DNA of 64,000 nucleotides, from the NCBI GenBank assembly GCA_002786025.1, contig NHNW01000074.1, forward strand, positions 140,126 through 204,125, given 5' to 3'. Below, in pieces: positions 12,007 to 24,415 of the stretch. Position numbers and translations under genes: made by a program. Positions within the stretch are counted from its first letter, which is position 1; the number at the start of each line of letters is the position of its first letter. The stretch comes from Zasmidium citrigriseum (lineage: Eukaryota; Ascomycota; Dothideomycetes; Mycosphaerellales; Mycosphaerellaceae). The notes beneath the pieces were generated by a model. The model was not told the DNA's origin and did no database searches. It saw only the letters and a list, made by a program, of their open reading frames with translations.

Positions 12007-13110
12007 GGTGGGCTATCTCCGCGAAATGTCGAGCGATTGTGCTATCGGGCAGGGCGATCGGGGTTGCTGGTCGCGGGAGCGCAATTGGGGATTGAATTGT
12101 GGTTGAGACGACAGCTTTCCTCACTCACATTTGTCCCTTGAAAGCTCACAACGCTCGGACCACGATCTTCGCGGAGGAGGACCCCTGTCGCCGCACCTTC
12201 CACCTGAAACCGATCTAAGCTTAGACCAGGCACCAATTCAGGCACCTCTCTCCACGAAATCTCAACCTTTCGAGCTCACCATCGACCCTTCACGACCATC
12301 AAGACCTAGCCCCACCGGCAGAGATCGCTGTTGACACCAGAAACACAGGCTATTCCTCACGAGACCGGCCCCAGTTCTCAGCCCGTGGCCATCTCCTGAA
12401 AACGGCGAAATGCAAAGCGCAGAATCGAGAGCACACGATATTTGGCATGCCTTCAAATGATGGGGATGGTCAGTCTGCATCGCAGTACTGATGTGTATGT
12501 CTTCAAATCTTCAAATTGCCTTGGGAAGTCTTCGGCAATGCTCGACTTTCTGACCGGGACGAACGCCATTGATAAGCTCCACAATACAGACATCAATCGA
12601 ACATCCATATGAGAGTCTGAAGCACGATAGATTTCTCGTAATCTCAGGTACTACGCAAGCGATTGATCTGGACTCGGACTTCCACGTGACAGCCGCGAGA
12701 CATTCTCAACCCACCTCGGAATCCGAGACACGAAGTCAGCGACCTACCTTACCACATGTCGCATGAGGTATGTCCAATTTCCCTACCAGTAGAGCTTGGA
12801 GTCGCTCGAGCCGTGCGAAAACCAAAGGGATGTCCCAAAAGTGCGGACTCCTGCTTTACGCTCCTGAACACTATGTCTGAGACAGATCGATGCCTCGAGT
12901 TTCGATCGACAGTTCTGGATTGAGATTAGATGCAATTGCTCTTCTGAGCGAGGTGACAGAGCATCTATGACGCCTTGGAACGCTCTCTTCACATGTTTGG
13001 CATGATACTGACGACACAAACCGCTCACTCCCTGGTCAAGAGCTGCAGATTCGTCGTTCACTCGTTTTATTGAGTACATGAGCAGCCCTTCTACCACCGC
13101 TCATCCTACT
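12007..13110. other. Intergenic region, no gene recognised
   Basis: This is the upstream region of ERD2 and the 3' flank of the M24 peptidase gene. Several frames of 60-105 codons exist on both strands, without motifs or plausible spliced extension. No RNA gene or repeat is visible. Confidence 0.5.
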
Positions 13111-14561
13111 CTACGTCTGCACTCTAAACACCTCCTCAGCCTCCGACTTCACCAAATGGAACTTCTCCTGCCGCCCATACACCCACTCCCAGCCCTGCTT
13201 CTCTTCATCCCAGTGAACATCCTCCTCCAAAAAGAAGTTCAGCGTCGCATTCCTCTCCTCAACAAAGTGAGATGCATAGAGCTCCACCGAATAGTAAGTG
13301 TCCTTCAGCATGGGCAGATCGCCCAGCACTGGAATGCCTTCCTGCAGGTCCACCATTCCAATCAGAGATCCAGCGGCATGGCCCCAGTCGCCGATCGGAT
13401 GCGAGTATATTTGCCCGTCAAGACCTTCGGAATGCATCTGCTTGCGGGCGTTGTGCAAAATCTGGTTACCAGTGAGGCCAAGCTTCATATTGGTTCGGAC
13501 GATGTCTTGGAGCTGATTGCCAGCTTTCAGGCCATCAAGGAGTCCTTGCGGGATGTCATCTTCCGAATCACCTGGTGGTAGAACGTAGGCGAGATGCTGC
13601 GTGTCAGTATTAAGGCCCATTGCCGTCACACCAAAGTCCACATGCAGCAGATCCCCATACGCAATAGGCCTGTCCCCAGGCGTATTCGGCGGGCCAATGA
13701 CAGTCTGCGGTCCCAGGATTGAAACAGCAGGCTGGAACCACGTCGTATAATTCAACGCCTGGATCTTATCTCTCATCCACCACTCAACGTCCTACCATCA
13801 GTCAGCACCATCACGAATCCCCAAACAACTGCAGCAAAGACAAAACTTACCTCCGTCGTCGTCTTCCCAGGTTCAATCACTTTCGAACTAAACCCCTCCC
13901 CAATAATCCCCCAAGCAGTCTCCATAAACCGTTTATACCACTCCAACCTACCCTCAGGCATCGTCGCAATAACCTCCACCGCCACAATCGGCTTACTCAC
14001 AAGCCGTTCCGCCCACTTACTCCCCAACTGCCCCACAATCAAATCCCTCTCCCCAGCATGCAAACCCGATGCGAAAGCAATCTGGGGATCCGTATCCACG
14101 ACAATCGACTTTGGGTCGTAGGTCTCGAGGAGAGTGGTTATGTTGGACCAGATCGTAGGCGTAATGTCGACGAAAGTGTGGCCAGGGACTGTGCTGTTTT
14201 GGCTGGCGAGGAGGGAGGTCGAGAAGTAGAGAGACGTTGTGCGGCGGCGGGCGGAGTATTGGGTGGCATGTTTGAGGGACCAGAAGGCTGTGTCTTCGGC
14301 GTATTCTTTTTGGGAGATCTGGCATCATGGCATCAGAATCGTCAAAGTGGTGGAAAGTGAAGGCGGGGTTCCTACGAGCCATGCATCTACACCGTGTTTC
14401 TCCAAAATCGCGGGAATATTGCCAATTCTCTCTTCACGCCAGGCATCTTGGATCTTGGCTTGCTCTCGGAGGGGAGGTAAGTATTGATATTCAGCTTGTC
14501 TGAACGAGAGTGCACGTTCGACGAAGAATGAGACAATGGCAAGAGGTATGTGCAGCTTCAT
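13111..14561 (-). CDS. Secreted M24-family metallopeptidase (Xaa-Pro aminopeptidase/dipeptidase-like)
   Basis: Exons 14561-14376, 14318-13851 and 13791-13111 join over 57- and 59-bp introns to 444 residues. ATG 14561 gives a signal peptide (MKLHIPLAIVSFFVERALS); the frame upstream has no ATG. The C-terminal pita-bread fold shows the metal ligands in order: D270 in LLHVDFG, D281 in TDTQH, H349 in YSHPIG, E388 in YYSVELY and a Glu near 408 in FFLEED. The first intron is supported by the junction DAWL/ISQKEYAED, a conserved N-terminal motif of fungal M24 proteins. The second is supported by KTTTE/DVEWW. It should be a dinuclear-metal exopeptidase of the secretory pathway or outside the cell. The exact substrate is uncertain. 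Confidence 0.88.
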
Positions 14562-15193
14562 TTTAGCGGTCAATGGCAAATGAAGTGGAGTTGGTGTAAC
14601 GAAGGAACGAGCTGAGGTCTCGAGAGATACTTATCTAGAGGTACCTCTCGTTGAGTCAGCAATTCCCTGCCATCTTCTTTTCTTGCTTTCGGCGTTCGGA
14701 ATGAACGCGAGGATTATCGGCGTTGAAACATCGAAGAGGTTCAATTCCTCGATGAAGTTTGATAGATTAATAAGAGAACACCATTTGACTTCTCTCTAAG
14801 TTGCCATCAAGTTTGTGAAATTGACTTGGGAGGAATTGGGTTGGGAAATGGCAGTCTCTTCCTGTCCGAACAATACAGTTTCAATGCCGGCGAATGTGAT
14901 TTCTACGCGAAAGACCATTGCAAGTGACGAATTTGAACACTCGGAGACGGGACTTCTCCTTAGCGTGTTGCTTTGGTGAACATATGGCATGTGATTGCCA
15001 AGCACCTCAGCAGCGAAGTTCGGAGCGAGGTAGTGTTGCGAAGTGAGCCCACACAGCCTACATATTCCGAAACGATCGATCCTCAAGCACATACGACCAT
15101 ATCTAGCAGATCAGACTGGATCCACAAAATTCCACCAAACCAAGTCCGGGGTTGCGTTTGGTCACCCCTCGGTCAACCCATCAAGTACATGGG
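14562..15193. other. Intergenic region, no gene recognised
   Basis: This lies between the upstream side of the M24 gene and the stop codon of the HET gene. Its left third is AT-richer than its neighbours. Open frames are short and unconvincing. Confidence 0.5.
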
Positions 15194-17106
15194 TTAACAA
15201 ATCTCAAACACCGTCTCCTCCCTTCCCTCACTCTCCAAACCCTCAACATCCTCCATCCACATCCCCCCATCAACATAACACTCCCCAAGCACCAACCACT
15301 TCTCCCCCGTCCTCCTCAGCACAACCGGCTTCCTCAACATCCCCATCCTAACAACAACATCCCCGACCCTACAAACCTTCGGCACAAGCCCGTACCTCCC
15401 ATCCTCCATCACACAAAATCTCCGATTCGTACACGCCCCGTCTACACCGGCGTAATACCGACTCGAACGCATTTCGACTTCTTCGGATGAGAGATTAAGG
15501 CGGGCGTAGGTTATGTTTGCGTCGTGGTGGCCGAGCGTCCAGCCCTTGTAGGCAAGGAAGTCGGCGGCGAGGGAGGTGGTTGATGCGGTGTTGCGGGCGC
15601 GGCGGTAGTCGAGGTCGGCGGTTAGGGTGCGGTGGAGGGCGGTGTCGGAGTCGGGGGGTTTGTTGGTAAGGGCGAGGATGTGTTGGAGGGAGGAGTGGAG
15701 GATTTCGGTGGTGTGGGGGAGGGGAGTTAGGAGGGTTGGGGTTATGTATCTGATGGCCGAGAGGACTGTGCCGCGAATGCGGAGGATATTTGGGTCGGGA
15801 GAGGGCAATATCGTTGTGCTCGATCGAGGACTGTTGCGTTGTCGGACTTCGTCTTCGTTGTGTGGCAGCTCCACAGCATCCTCGGTCGAACTCCAAGGGC
15901 GGTTCATACGAGGGACCCACGAGGGCCAGTTCGGATCGCCGACTTCCTCATGCGTCCGATATGAGATCTCTTTCCAGATGAATGGATATCGCTCGACTTC
16001 GATGCAGTATCTCACTCCATCTCGAACAACATCTTCGACACTTTTGGCATAGTCAGAACGTAGCAAGTCGGGCATTTGTCCCGTCAAGTCGATCATGCCC
16101 AATAGACCGAACACTCGATCACGAGGGTCGGAGGTCAAAGTAGCCCGGGTGTTCATCATGAGCTCAGCGAAGACACCAGATCGTGACTTCATGGTTCGCA
16201 GATCCCAAGTCCTTCGTGCTGCTTCGCGGCCTTCGGAGAGTTGAAGGTGGATGCCGATGAAGGGAAAGTGATGAGACATCCAGATTCCCGCATCAAGAAG
16301 CGTGTCGAGGTCGATTTGTGAGCCACCGTACAGACATATGCTATGTGAAGGTAGCACGGCTTCTTGCAGGATCCAAAGACGTCTGAAGTGGTCAGCTGCT
16401 GTTGCACGTAGCTACTCGAGATTTAAAACTTACCGAAACCAAGGACACTCAAAGAAAGCTGTCAAAGCGTTGAGGTCGAACGGAGTGCGAAGTCTCTCTG
16501 CATTTGTCGCCCACGGCTTGCGTTCCGGGATAGTCAGGTCTCTCAGTCCTTCTCGGGTGACTGCAGCTCGAGCCTCCTTCGCAATGCCCTCCAGACTAGT
16601 CAGGACATTTCTGGAGTTCAAGTCTCCTTCTCCCAGATACACTACGCCCCTCGTGGTCTGCGAATATATTGCACCCATCATATTCACCTGCTGAGAGCGT
16701 TCTTGCAAATCCCGTTGATTGATGCAAACTGCGTCGATCCAAATTGTTCGTGTGCTGGCCGGCGAAGAGCAGCGTCGCAATGCCAGAAGGGTATTCGTGG
16801 GCACATTGAAAACGTGGCCGTCCAGAATGATGATCTCGCGCGGGTTGGGATCGCCCCAGCAGTATGAGATGGTCTCATAAGAAGGCCGAGGCTCTGCATC
16901 GAGTGATACGTGACGGAGTTGGCACCGTAGATCTTCATACTGTGTGCCAGAGAATGGCAGGATATCGAGGACTCTAATCTCTTGAACAGAAGCATTCAAT
17001 GGACGGTAGACTTCCTAGGCATATTTCTGGATTAGCTAGTCTTCAAAAAGCTTTGTAGGATCAAACAACTCACATTTGCCTCCTTGCTTTGAGAATCCGA
17101 CATCAT
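15194..17106 (-). CDS. Heterokaryon incompatibility (HET) domain protein, 3 exons
   Basis: Exons 17106-17074, 17014-16434 and 16382-15194 join over 59- and 51-bp introns to 600 residues. Exon 1 codes only the first 11 residues; without it the body has no ATG, since its first apparent start is TTG. HET-domain blocks are in order: YETISYCWGD (57-66), WIDAVCINQ (103-111), and CPWFRRLWILQE (201-212) across intron 2, followed by DPRDRVFGLLG. Such proteins trigger regulated cell death after fusion of genetically different hyphae or on other non-self recognition. No NACHT or WD repeat domain is fused here; the C-terminal 300 residues are not recognised. HET genes vary strongly between isolates, so this one may be polymorphic. 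Its trigger cannot be read from sequence. Confidence 0.9.
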
Positions 17107-18881
17107 TGCATTCGACAGCTGTGTGGAGACTGGGTCGGTTGAAGATACCCGTTCTGGGATCGGGTTGAAGATGTATGAAGGCGTGCGGTCTGATACTCGC
17201 CGGGGGAACGATGTCTGGAGAAGTTGTTACGATAAAGATGGGACAAGGGCAAGAGCTGAAGTTGCAGGTTGTTAGCTTCAGCTCCTCTTGGCCTCAGGCA
17301 CCTCTGCTTCCAAGTGACAACGCCGTGGACAACAAAGCTGTGGGCGTTTACCTAGAAGGCTCTTCGATTGCAGAGCCTGGCTAACATCTCTTCGATATTC
17401 TTGCAAGGCCTCGGTTGAACTCTGACCTACAGTCCGGCGGAGTTCAATTGTGCAGGGGACCGGTGCATTTGGGAGGACCTCAGGGCTCGAATACCAGAAT
17501 CACTCTCCCTACAAGAATGTTGGCAGTTCTGTCACGACCAATATTCCCTGCATTCGGCCATTCTCAAGGCATCGCTGCTGCTGAACAGCCTGACTCAGTC
17601 CAAGACACCCAAGCGTCGGTTGGCTTTTGACTGTATCACGGCAAGGCAAGCCAGGCAATTCACCTCTGAGAACTACCCACATGGATGTCGAAGTCCAATG
17701 GCATAGCGATCATTCCCAATGGCTGGCTTACAAGGTCGCAGACTCCGGCGAAAAGGGTCCGCGCATAACGCATTCGCATAACAGCACTCTCTCGCACCGG
17801 GCACCAGCGGATCACCAACATCGACCAAGTCAACATCGGCCCTGTCCGGATAGGTCGTCCTGATCGAATCCTGACACCCATAAGGCCCGACAGAACGGGT
17901 AGTAGCTCAACTCGGCGAGCAAGCAGCAAAGTCTGACCGGATCCATATTACGTCCGAGGCCGAAGGTCCAATGGCAGGGAAAACGTCAGGCAGCTCCATG
18001 GAGACTGAGGCACTCCGCCACAATCGTACGTAGTTTCTTGCAGGCAGCAGAAACAACAGCTTTTCAAGAATGGCCCGACGAATGCTTACAGTGCTGAAGC
18101 TGCTGGCCTTGCCCGGAGTCCTCGGATAGAGTCAGCAAGAGTTTTCGCGTTTTCTCGGGGTTTGAAAGCTGCGCTGAGTAGGTGTTGTTGAGTGAGAGTG
18201 CAATGAAGAGAGGACGCCATTGGACGAGAGGTCGCGATGTCGTGATATATTGCTCGTATCCGACGTATCGCGTATCGGCGCGTCTCTCTTTCTGGAGGGA
18301 AGTTGCGACGCGGGAATGCCAAGGCTGCGCCTTTGCTTCATCAACTTTAGGCGAGATTAGGTTCAGGACGGCGACGTTGGGCTGTGGGAAATGGCAACGG
18401 CGTTTGACATCATGATTTTAAATGTGCGATATTGAGCACGAGACCTGGATGTGAATGTATGAAAAGATGGGTAGAGACGAAGCGATTGTGAAGAAGAGGT
18501 GGATGTTTCACGAGGCAGCTAGCAAACAGCTCGCCCCCTCTCCGGTGGTTCGATGAGATGTTGATTGACCCTGAACTAACCCCGTCAGCGGAAGCGAGCA
18601 GAGGAGAGAGGGAGACCCTTTAAACTTCTCCCGGAGGCGATGCCTGCCGCGTGGTGTGCTCCTGCTGCTCAACCCAAACCTTACTCGACTTCTACTTTCT
18701 AACTCCTACAAGTACATCCACCTTCACCTCACTACCACTCAAGACTGCCGTCCTCCCACGCGTCACGAGGCCATTGAGCCTCCAATCACCCCAATAACGG
18801 ACCAAGCCCCTGACTCGATCAACCACATCCCCGCGGGGCGCGCATCCTCGAAAGCAAACAACCACAGCACCAATACCAACC
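17107..18881. other. Long intergenic region between divergent HET and ssSPT-like genes
   Basis: This 1.8-kb region carries the promoters of two divergent genes. Frames of 60-90 codons occur throughout. A minus-strand frame at 18086-18220 with an internal ATG (44 codons, Ala/Arg-rich end) is the only one that looks slightly protein-like. CT-rich sequence just before 18882 fits a fungal transcription start region. No RNA gene is recognised. Confidence 0.45.
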
Positions 18882-19418
18882 ATGGACGACTCGACAACCT
18901 TCTACGCCCTCGGCACCGTCGCCCTGCTTCTCGCCGCCGCCTTCCTCCTGCTCCAACCCACGGGTCTGGTCAAATGGCTGCAAAAGAAAAACTACCAATA
19001 CGAAGTCACCTTCGCCCTGTACATGCTCACCCCGACCGAGAAGTTCATCTTTAGTACGTCCTTCCCACGCCACCACAAACCCTCCGATCCACAAACAGCC
19101 CACAGCCATCAATCCAAATCCATATGCTGACATCTTTTTCAAGACTCCATCCTCTTCCTCACCCTCTCCATGTTCCTCCTCGCCTCAATCCTCTACCTCC
19201 CCGACCACCTCCTCACCGTCTCCCGCCGCGCATACTACTACTGCGCCGGCGACAAAGACACCCTCTACTCGACCGCCACACGCGCCGGCGACGCCGTCTA
19301 CGACGCCGCGACAGGTTGGGCGCACAATGCGTACCAGGCCGCGATCAACAAATCCGCCACCGCGACGGCCGCGGCTAGTGAGGTTGCCGAGGGGATTGTC
19401 GGCGGATTGGGCGCGTGA
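18882..19418 (+). CDS. Small-subunit-like protein of serine palmitoyltransferase (ssSPT/Tsc3 type)
   Basis: Exons 18882-19053 and 19144-19418 join over a 90-bp intron (GTACGT donor, GCTGAC branch site, TTTTTCAAG acceptor) to 148 residues. The ATG has a good context (CAACCATGG). A first hydrophobic helix (about 7-25) is followed by WLQKKNYQYEVTFALYML and PTEKFIFNS (residues 32-59, the Asn created by splicing), a second helix, and LPDHLL. This matches the layout of animal ssSPT proteins: Tyr-Gln-Tyr, then ALYML.P.E+.+FNS, helix, and a Pro-x-His motif. It should bind the Lcb1/Lcb2 core in the ER membrane and stimulate the first step of sphingolipid synthesis. The added N-terminal helix and the Ala-rich C-terminus of about 60 residues are longer than in animal ssSPT. 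Confidence 0.8.
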
Positions 19419-19815
19419 GGGAAAGTGTATGATGATGCATAATTTGATATGGATGGGTTTAGCGATGGTGTTTCTGGCGTTTTCCGTTTGTGGAGCGTTC
19501 GGCATGGCAAAAAAGTTGCTGCGAGCGAGTGATTTCAAGACATACTACTGGACGGGCACGCGTGACATTAATGGGAGGCGTCATGGCTGCGAAAATAACA
19601 TACGGAGCTCAAAGATTGAAAGAGCGGGAGAATCGCGAAGCCCCTGAAAGAGAGGCGGAAGAGGAAGGCCATCTTTGCAAGCTCGATTTCGATTTTCTCT
19701 TGTTACAGGATACCCTATTCGCGTCTGACGAAACAACAATGCATCAGCCGATACAAACGTCGAAATGAATGACATATCCAATGTCGTGGTCTTTCAACGA
19801 GTCATGTTTCTTGCC
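19419..19815. other. Convergent 3' flanks
   Basis: This spacer lies between the stop of the ssSPT-like gene (+) and the stop of the CRT10-like gene (-). It should hold both 3' untranslated regions. Nothing else is visible. Confidence 0.5.
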
Positions 19816-21824
19816 TCAGACAATCACATCTTGGATGTCGACAGCCTCAGGGAACGACTCTGTGTTCCGCTCCCGCCTGATCTCATAACTGAGGATGGTA
19901 TGGTCGTAATAGTACATCATCAAGCGCCAGCGCTTCTTCTCATCGGGTAGATGCTCGGTGCCTTGCATCGGACCAGTGGCTATACCAGCCAGAGGTTGAT
20001 ATGGCCGCTGGTTTTGGCCTTCCTGCGTCCCCAAAGGGAGGATCCGGTCGATACGCATGGTATAGACAGTCTTGGGTGGATGTCGGCTTCCACCATAGTA
20101 AACAGTAGGGTACTTCGCCGTTGACGCGAGTTTGGTGAGAGAGAGGACCAGCGCTCGACCTTTCTGCGACGCCAAGACGACCACGCCGATGGAGGGGATA
20201 TAAGCGCTCATGTTCAGCCTCTCGATACTGTTAATCCACGAATGCTGACGTGGTAGGGCCTGACGAAGCGCATTGGTGACGCCGACAGTTGGAGGCGTGA
20301 AGGTCGATTCGTTTGTCCGCTTCTCTGAAGCTGCGCAATGTGGCGGTTGCAGCAGGTAGACGCTTCGGACTGACGCGTGTAAGATGGGACATGGTAGAGT
20401 CTCGCAGATGTTCTCATCTTTCTTCACGGCTTGTGGTTCGTTCCCGAAAATGCGACGGCCTCCGTACATGGCGTGGAAGGGAATGTAGTCCTCAGTGCCT
20501 TCATCTTCGTCCTCGGAATACATTTCATTTTCAGCTGCCTCCTCACTTTGTTCAAGTTCTTCCGTGTCTGCCATCGTACTGTCTTCGCCGGTTTCATTCA
20601 CGACATCTTCTCGCGCCGTCGTATCCTCATGACGAATATCGGCATCGTCTCCTTCGCCTTCGCTTCTACGAGACACGCGCCGTGGTTCTTGGGGACTTGA
20701 TGCCATGCCTAGCCTCGAAGCGTCGAATATGGAGTCATCGCTATCCGCGATGTCCCAGACGCTCTGGCCAGGCTGAACACCCGGGTACGTAACGTCGGTG
20801 TCTTTAAAGCCAAGAGCTGCCTGGAATGTGTCTTCTGGTAGAAAAGATCTCTTATCCAGGAACATGATTGTCCATCCGCTGTTGAAGCGATCGAAATCAT
20901 GGTCTGACACATACGACCGGCTGCCAAACCGAAAGATTTGTGCGGTCTCCATTTTGTGCAGATCAATTGACCGACAGACACCGCTGATGTCGGTCGTGAG
21001 AAGCCATCGAGCCTCGGGATCGTCACCTGTGTTGCAGAAGGCGATGTGTGGGATGTTTGACGTCCCGTTTAGCACTTGTTGCGTGACGTCTGTTTTGCGA
21101 CGCTGGTCGGACGTTGCGCCATTCTCGTTCGAGTCCTCACCTTCGTACGGCTGTTCTTGCTCATCGGAATCTACCAGCCCAAACTTGAAGATGGTGATGT
21201 TGTGCGTGTTGGCGCTAGTCGCTAGGATCCTGGCTTTTGAATGAATGGCCAAACCCCAGGCGCTCATTCCAACGTTACTCTGGAAGAATGGTTTCACGTC
21301 GTCGGCGACAGTTCCTAGGCTGCTTGTACCTTCGGCTCTCCTGTCGATTGCGTGCACGATCTGTCGCACAAAGAATGCATCGACATCGCCGTTATCGCGC
21401 ACTGCAGCAACGACTTCTTCGTTGCCAAGTAGTTGCACGACCAGATTGTTGATGGCATGCGGATGCTGTGGATTGATATACCCATGCCTGGCAGAGCTCG
21501 ACGGCTGCGAGGTAACAATCAGGGCAGGCTGCTGGGGCAGCTTCTGCGAGCGATACTGCGGGATATAGACAAAGATCCGACATCCGTAGGCGACGAAGTA
21601 CAGATTGGCAGTCTGGGAGAGGGCCGTCTTTCAGCAGCGTTAGTACGCGGTATGTCTCACCAATGGGCAGTCTGTGATCTGAGACGGACCAGGTTGCATC
21701 GCCATGGGGAAATGGACATGCGCAACGCGTCGTCCTCGCTGTCGAAGCGCGAGTCGGGCGTCTGTACGCCTGTGGCGACTGCGGCGGCCTCGCTGAAAGT
21801 CTGGCGGCCCATGCAGGTGGTCAT
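19816..21824 (-). CDS. CRT10-family WD-repeat-like protein
   Basis: Exon 1 (21824-21690) and exon 2 (21627-19816) join over a 62-bp intron to 648 residues. The donor is the weak GTCCGT. The stronger-looking GTGAGA 29 bases downstream would leave a 33-bp intron and a different start. I prefer GTCCGT because it yields WRCNL/TALSQTANLYFVAYG, the conserved entry of the CRT10 family, with a well placed TACTAAC branch site. Further family signals are NNLVVQLLGNEEVVAAVRD and SAWGLAIHSKARILATSAN. An acidic region (EELEQSEEAAENEMYSEDEDE) sits in the second half. In yeast Crt10 influences ribonucleotide reductase gene expression; transfer of that role is inference. The WD-like propeller probably binds protein partners. 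Confidence 0.78.
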
Positions 21825-23393
21825 GGTGCTCAGTGCTCAGCTACGGTGGAGTCGCGGGAGGGTCGTCGAGGGGCAGACGCAGAGCAGACAGCAGCATGGC
21901 GGTAGTGCGATTGGCGAGCTGTCACGAGGGCGTGACACAGCGGCCAGCGCGAAGCAACGTTGATGTCGTCGACCACAGATGCAGCTGCCACAAGAGCTCG
22001 CTCTTTGCAGATGCCGCTTGCCTGTTTGACTCTGCGCTCGGACCACGGCTGGACCCGCAGCGCGCCGCCCCGACCTCACCTTCTGAAAACGAGCGAAAAG
22101 GCCAGCAAGACATGGCAGAAAAGGACAGGTCGTGAGCCGATTCGGGCCCCCTGGCCGGCCACGAACCCTGCCGCGCGTGATGCTCATTCAAATCGCTTCG
22201 CCATGGCCACGGGGCTCGCAGGTTCGGCGAGACAATGGGCCACAATAGCTGGCGTTCTGTCAAGGCCATGACGCGCGAGCTGCTGCTGTGCGACACCCAG
22301 ATTTGCCTCCTACTGGACACAGCCCACGCTGCTTTGGTGTCGACCTCCGCCTATGCGGCGCACTCGCAGCCATCACGTCACACGACAATAGGCCGCGTCG
22401 CTACGACCTCCTGCCCCTCCGCCGCCGCTCGTCCGCCCAGCGCGCCAGCCTCAACCTGCGTCGATCCGCCGCGTTGCCATCTCCTCCCGCTCGCCAACAC
22501 GCATTCGACACAACTGCCGGCCGCAGCTAACGGCCACGCTGCCAGATTCTGCGACTTCACCTGTTGTTACGACGCTGTCTGCGTCCTGCCGGTCCTCGGT
22601 GGGCAGTCCGTCATCGCCGCCGCTGCTCCATCCTCCCACTGTGCAACACACGATGCAAGCCGGCGGCGTCTGGTAAGAACCACGTCTCCTTGCCCATTCA
22701 TGCACATGCTTGCTAGCTCTGCGTGTCTCATCCCGCATGCCCATCGTCTCTTCCTCGCCAATATAATTGTGCTACATTTCTGCTGTACGACCAACCAATT
22801 TTTATCATTTTCCCCATTGTTAAGCGACCCTCCGGCTCCATCCACTTGACGCCAGCACTGTGCCACGCTCATCTTCTCGCACGACGGTCACTCCGGCTTA
22901 CTGCTACCGCTATCGAGAGGCATCCACTCCGGCCAGGGTAGTATTAGCTGTTGCTCTTGTCCGGACTTCCTACTGGCCTCTCATGCCGCTTGACACCGCG
23001 CAGATCCTCCTCTCCCGTACCCATCACCTCAAGATTCCTGCAGAAAGCCTAAAGAGGCCTTCCTACCAACTCAAAGTCGCACAAATCACCGCGCATACTG
23101 CCGGCTCTTCTTCCTAATCGGCCGGTGGTCCAGGAGGACTCAAGACTTGGAGCGTGGATATTACTTCCCCCTCACATCCCCCAAAGTGCAAGTTTCAAGG
23201 AACATCCACTTACAACCTTCAACTTTGTCGGCTCCACCCGAGTATGCGCCATCCTTCATTGCTTCCAGCAAACACTTCCTTAGCGATTCGAATCAAGATT
23301 GCAGAAGTACCTTCTACATATACCCCATCTACCCAATCGACGCTCGTTGCACCCGAAAGCCGACCAATCATCGCGAGCCCTGAGACCTGCAAA
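21825..23393. other. Divergent intergenic region with C-rich plus strand
   Basis: This is the upstream region of the CRT10-like gene (-) and of the next gene (+). A 204-codon plus frame with an ATG at 22235 runs to 22849. Its Cys/Ser/Ala/Pro-rich composition follows the C-rich strand, with no motif. CT-rich tracts before 23200 fit a promoter and transcript leader. The next gene could start at an in-frame ATG at 23244 instead of 23394. Confidence 0.4.
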
Positions 23394-23894
23394 ATGGTTC
23401 GCTCATCAGAACGAAGCCTGGCCAATTTCGCCAGCTCGAGCACACTCTTACTATTCACTCCCGCCATCACTCCAGCGGGTAAGGCGACCAATAAAACAGG
23501 CGAAAACATCGACCCCTTCGAAACTTTGGGCCGCGCACTCAGCCGCTACCACAAGCGCATCCGCCATGTGCCTTACATGCCGAAGATCGGTTTCACGGAG
23601 ACACACGACGCCTTCCTCAGTCAAGCGGACGCCGCGATTGTCGTCATCTGCGAGCCGGAACATTCCAAGCACGAGTGTGTCGGCAATCAAGGGGATTTCG
23701 CCGATGCGGCGCATGAAGCAATGGAAAGCACAGCAGCTAGTGGCCCTCTTCCGTTGATTCTGGTCCGATGCGGCGATCCCAGCGGCAATTTCTGGCCGGA
23801 CCTTTCACAGTTCGACAATGTGATGAAATGCTCAACCTACGATCCGGAGATAGCGAAGCAGATTGCTCGAAAGCTATTCGATGGGAGGAAGTGA
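23394..23894 (+). CDS. Unrecognised 166-residue protein
   Basis: The frame is open from well upstream. ATG 23394 (GCAAAATGG) has the better start context, and ATG 23244 would add 50 low-complexity residues. The product starts MVRSSERSLANFASSS. In its second half it shows alternating hydrophobic strands and polar loops, including AAIVVICEPEHS and PLPLILVRCGDPSG, which suggest an alpha/beta fold. I see no signal peptide beyond a weak hydrophobic stretch (TLLLFTPAI), no membrane helix and no catalytic motif I can name. The coding look (no stops, steady codon use, clean end at GRK-stop) makes a real gene likely. Confidence 0.6.
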   Translation: MVRSSERSLANFASSSTLLLFTPAITPAGKATNKTGENIDPFETLGRALSRYHKRIRHVPYMPKIGFTETHDAFLSQADAAIVVICEPEHSKHECVGNQGDFADAAHEAMESTAASGPLPLILVRCGDPSGNFWPDLSQFDNVMKCSTYDPEIAKQIARKLFDGRK

Positions 23895-24415
23895 ACCAAC
23901 AATTTGATACATCGACTTCATTTGAGTATACTGGTAATAACGGCTGGTCTTTACTATTCTGGCGATACGACGGAGGCGGCTTTTTGGGCTTGGCGGAGCA
24001 ATCGAGGCGGCTGACTTCATTCACTTGGTTCGGCTTCGTGCAGGGATAACCCCTGTTGGTTGTTAGCGTTCCGTGAGAGCGGCACATTTGTATAGCATTC
24101 ATGATACTTTTCGGAGGATTTTGAGACTTTTAGGATACCCCGATGAAGTGCTCTAGGCGCTCATCATGGCACACGATCGCTTGTTGGCTTTTTGGCAATG
24201 TTTTGAGGATGGCTGGCTCTCGGTACATACTTATGCAGTCGTCATACATATTTATTCAGTGTTGGTAACAAAAGGGCAAAGAGCAAGATCAGTAGGTGTT
24301 GCAAAGTAATGTTTGCTTGCCTTTCCAACCTGCTCAGGGGTATCGTGCGGTTTCCATCTCTATCCTCTATCCTTGTCGTATCCAGGCTTCTCCATCATAC
24401 AGGAAGACCTTCGCT
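23895..24415. other. Convergent 3' flanks
   Basis: This spacer lies between the stops of the 166-residue protein gene (+) and the DUF1640 gene (-). It is AT-richer than the coding sequence around it and should hold both 3' untranslated regions. No further gene is seen. Confidence 0.5.

Noticed and set aside
14735..14770. ggttcaattcc as a tRNA B-box
   Set aside because: No A-box or cloverleaf can be built around it. I found no tRNA gene in the window.
22235..22849. 204-codon plus-strand frame with an ATG in the divergent promoter region
   Set aside because: Cys/Ser/Ala/Pro composition follows the C-rich strand. No motif, signal peptide or splice support; kept only as an intergenic note.
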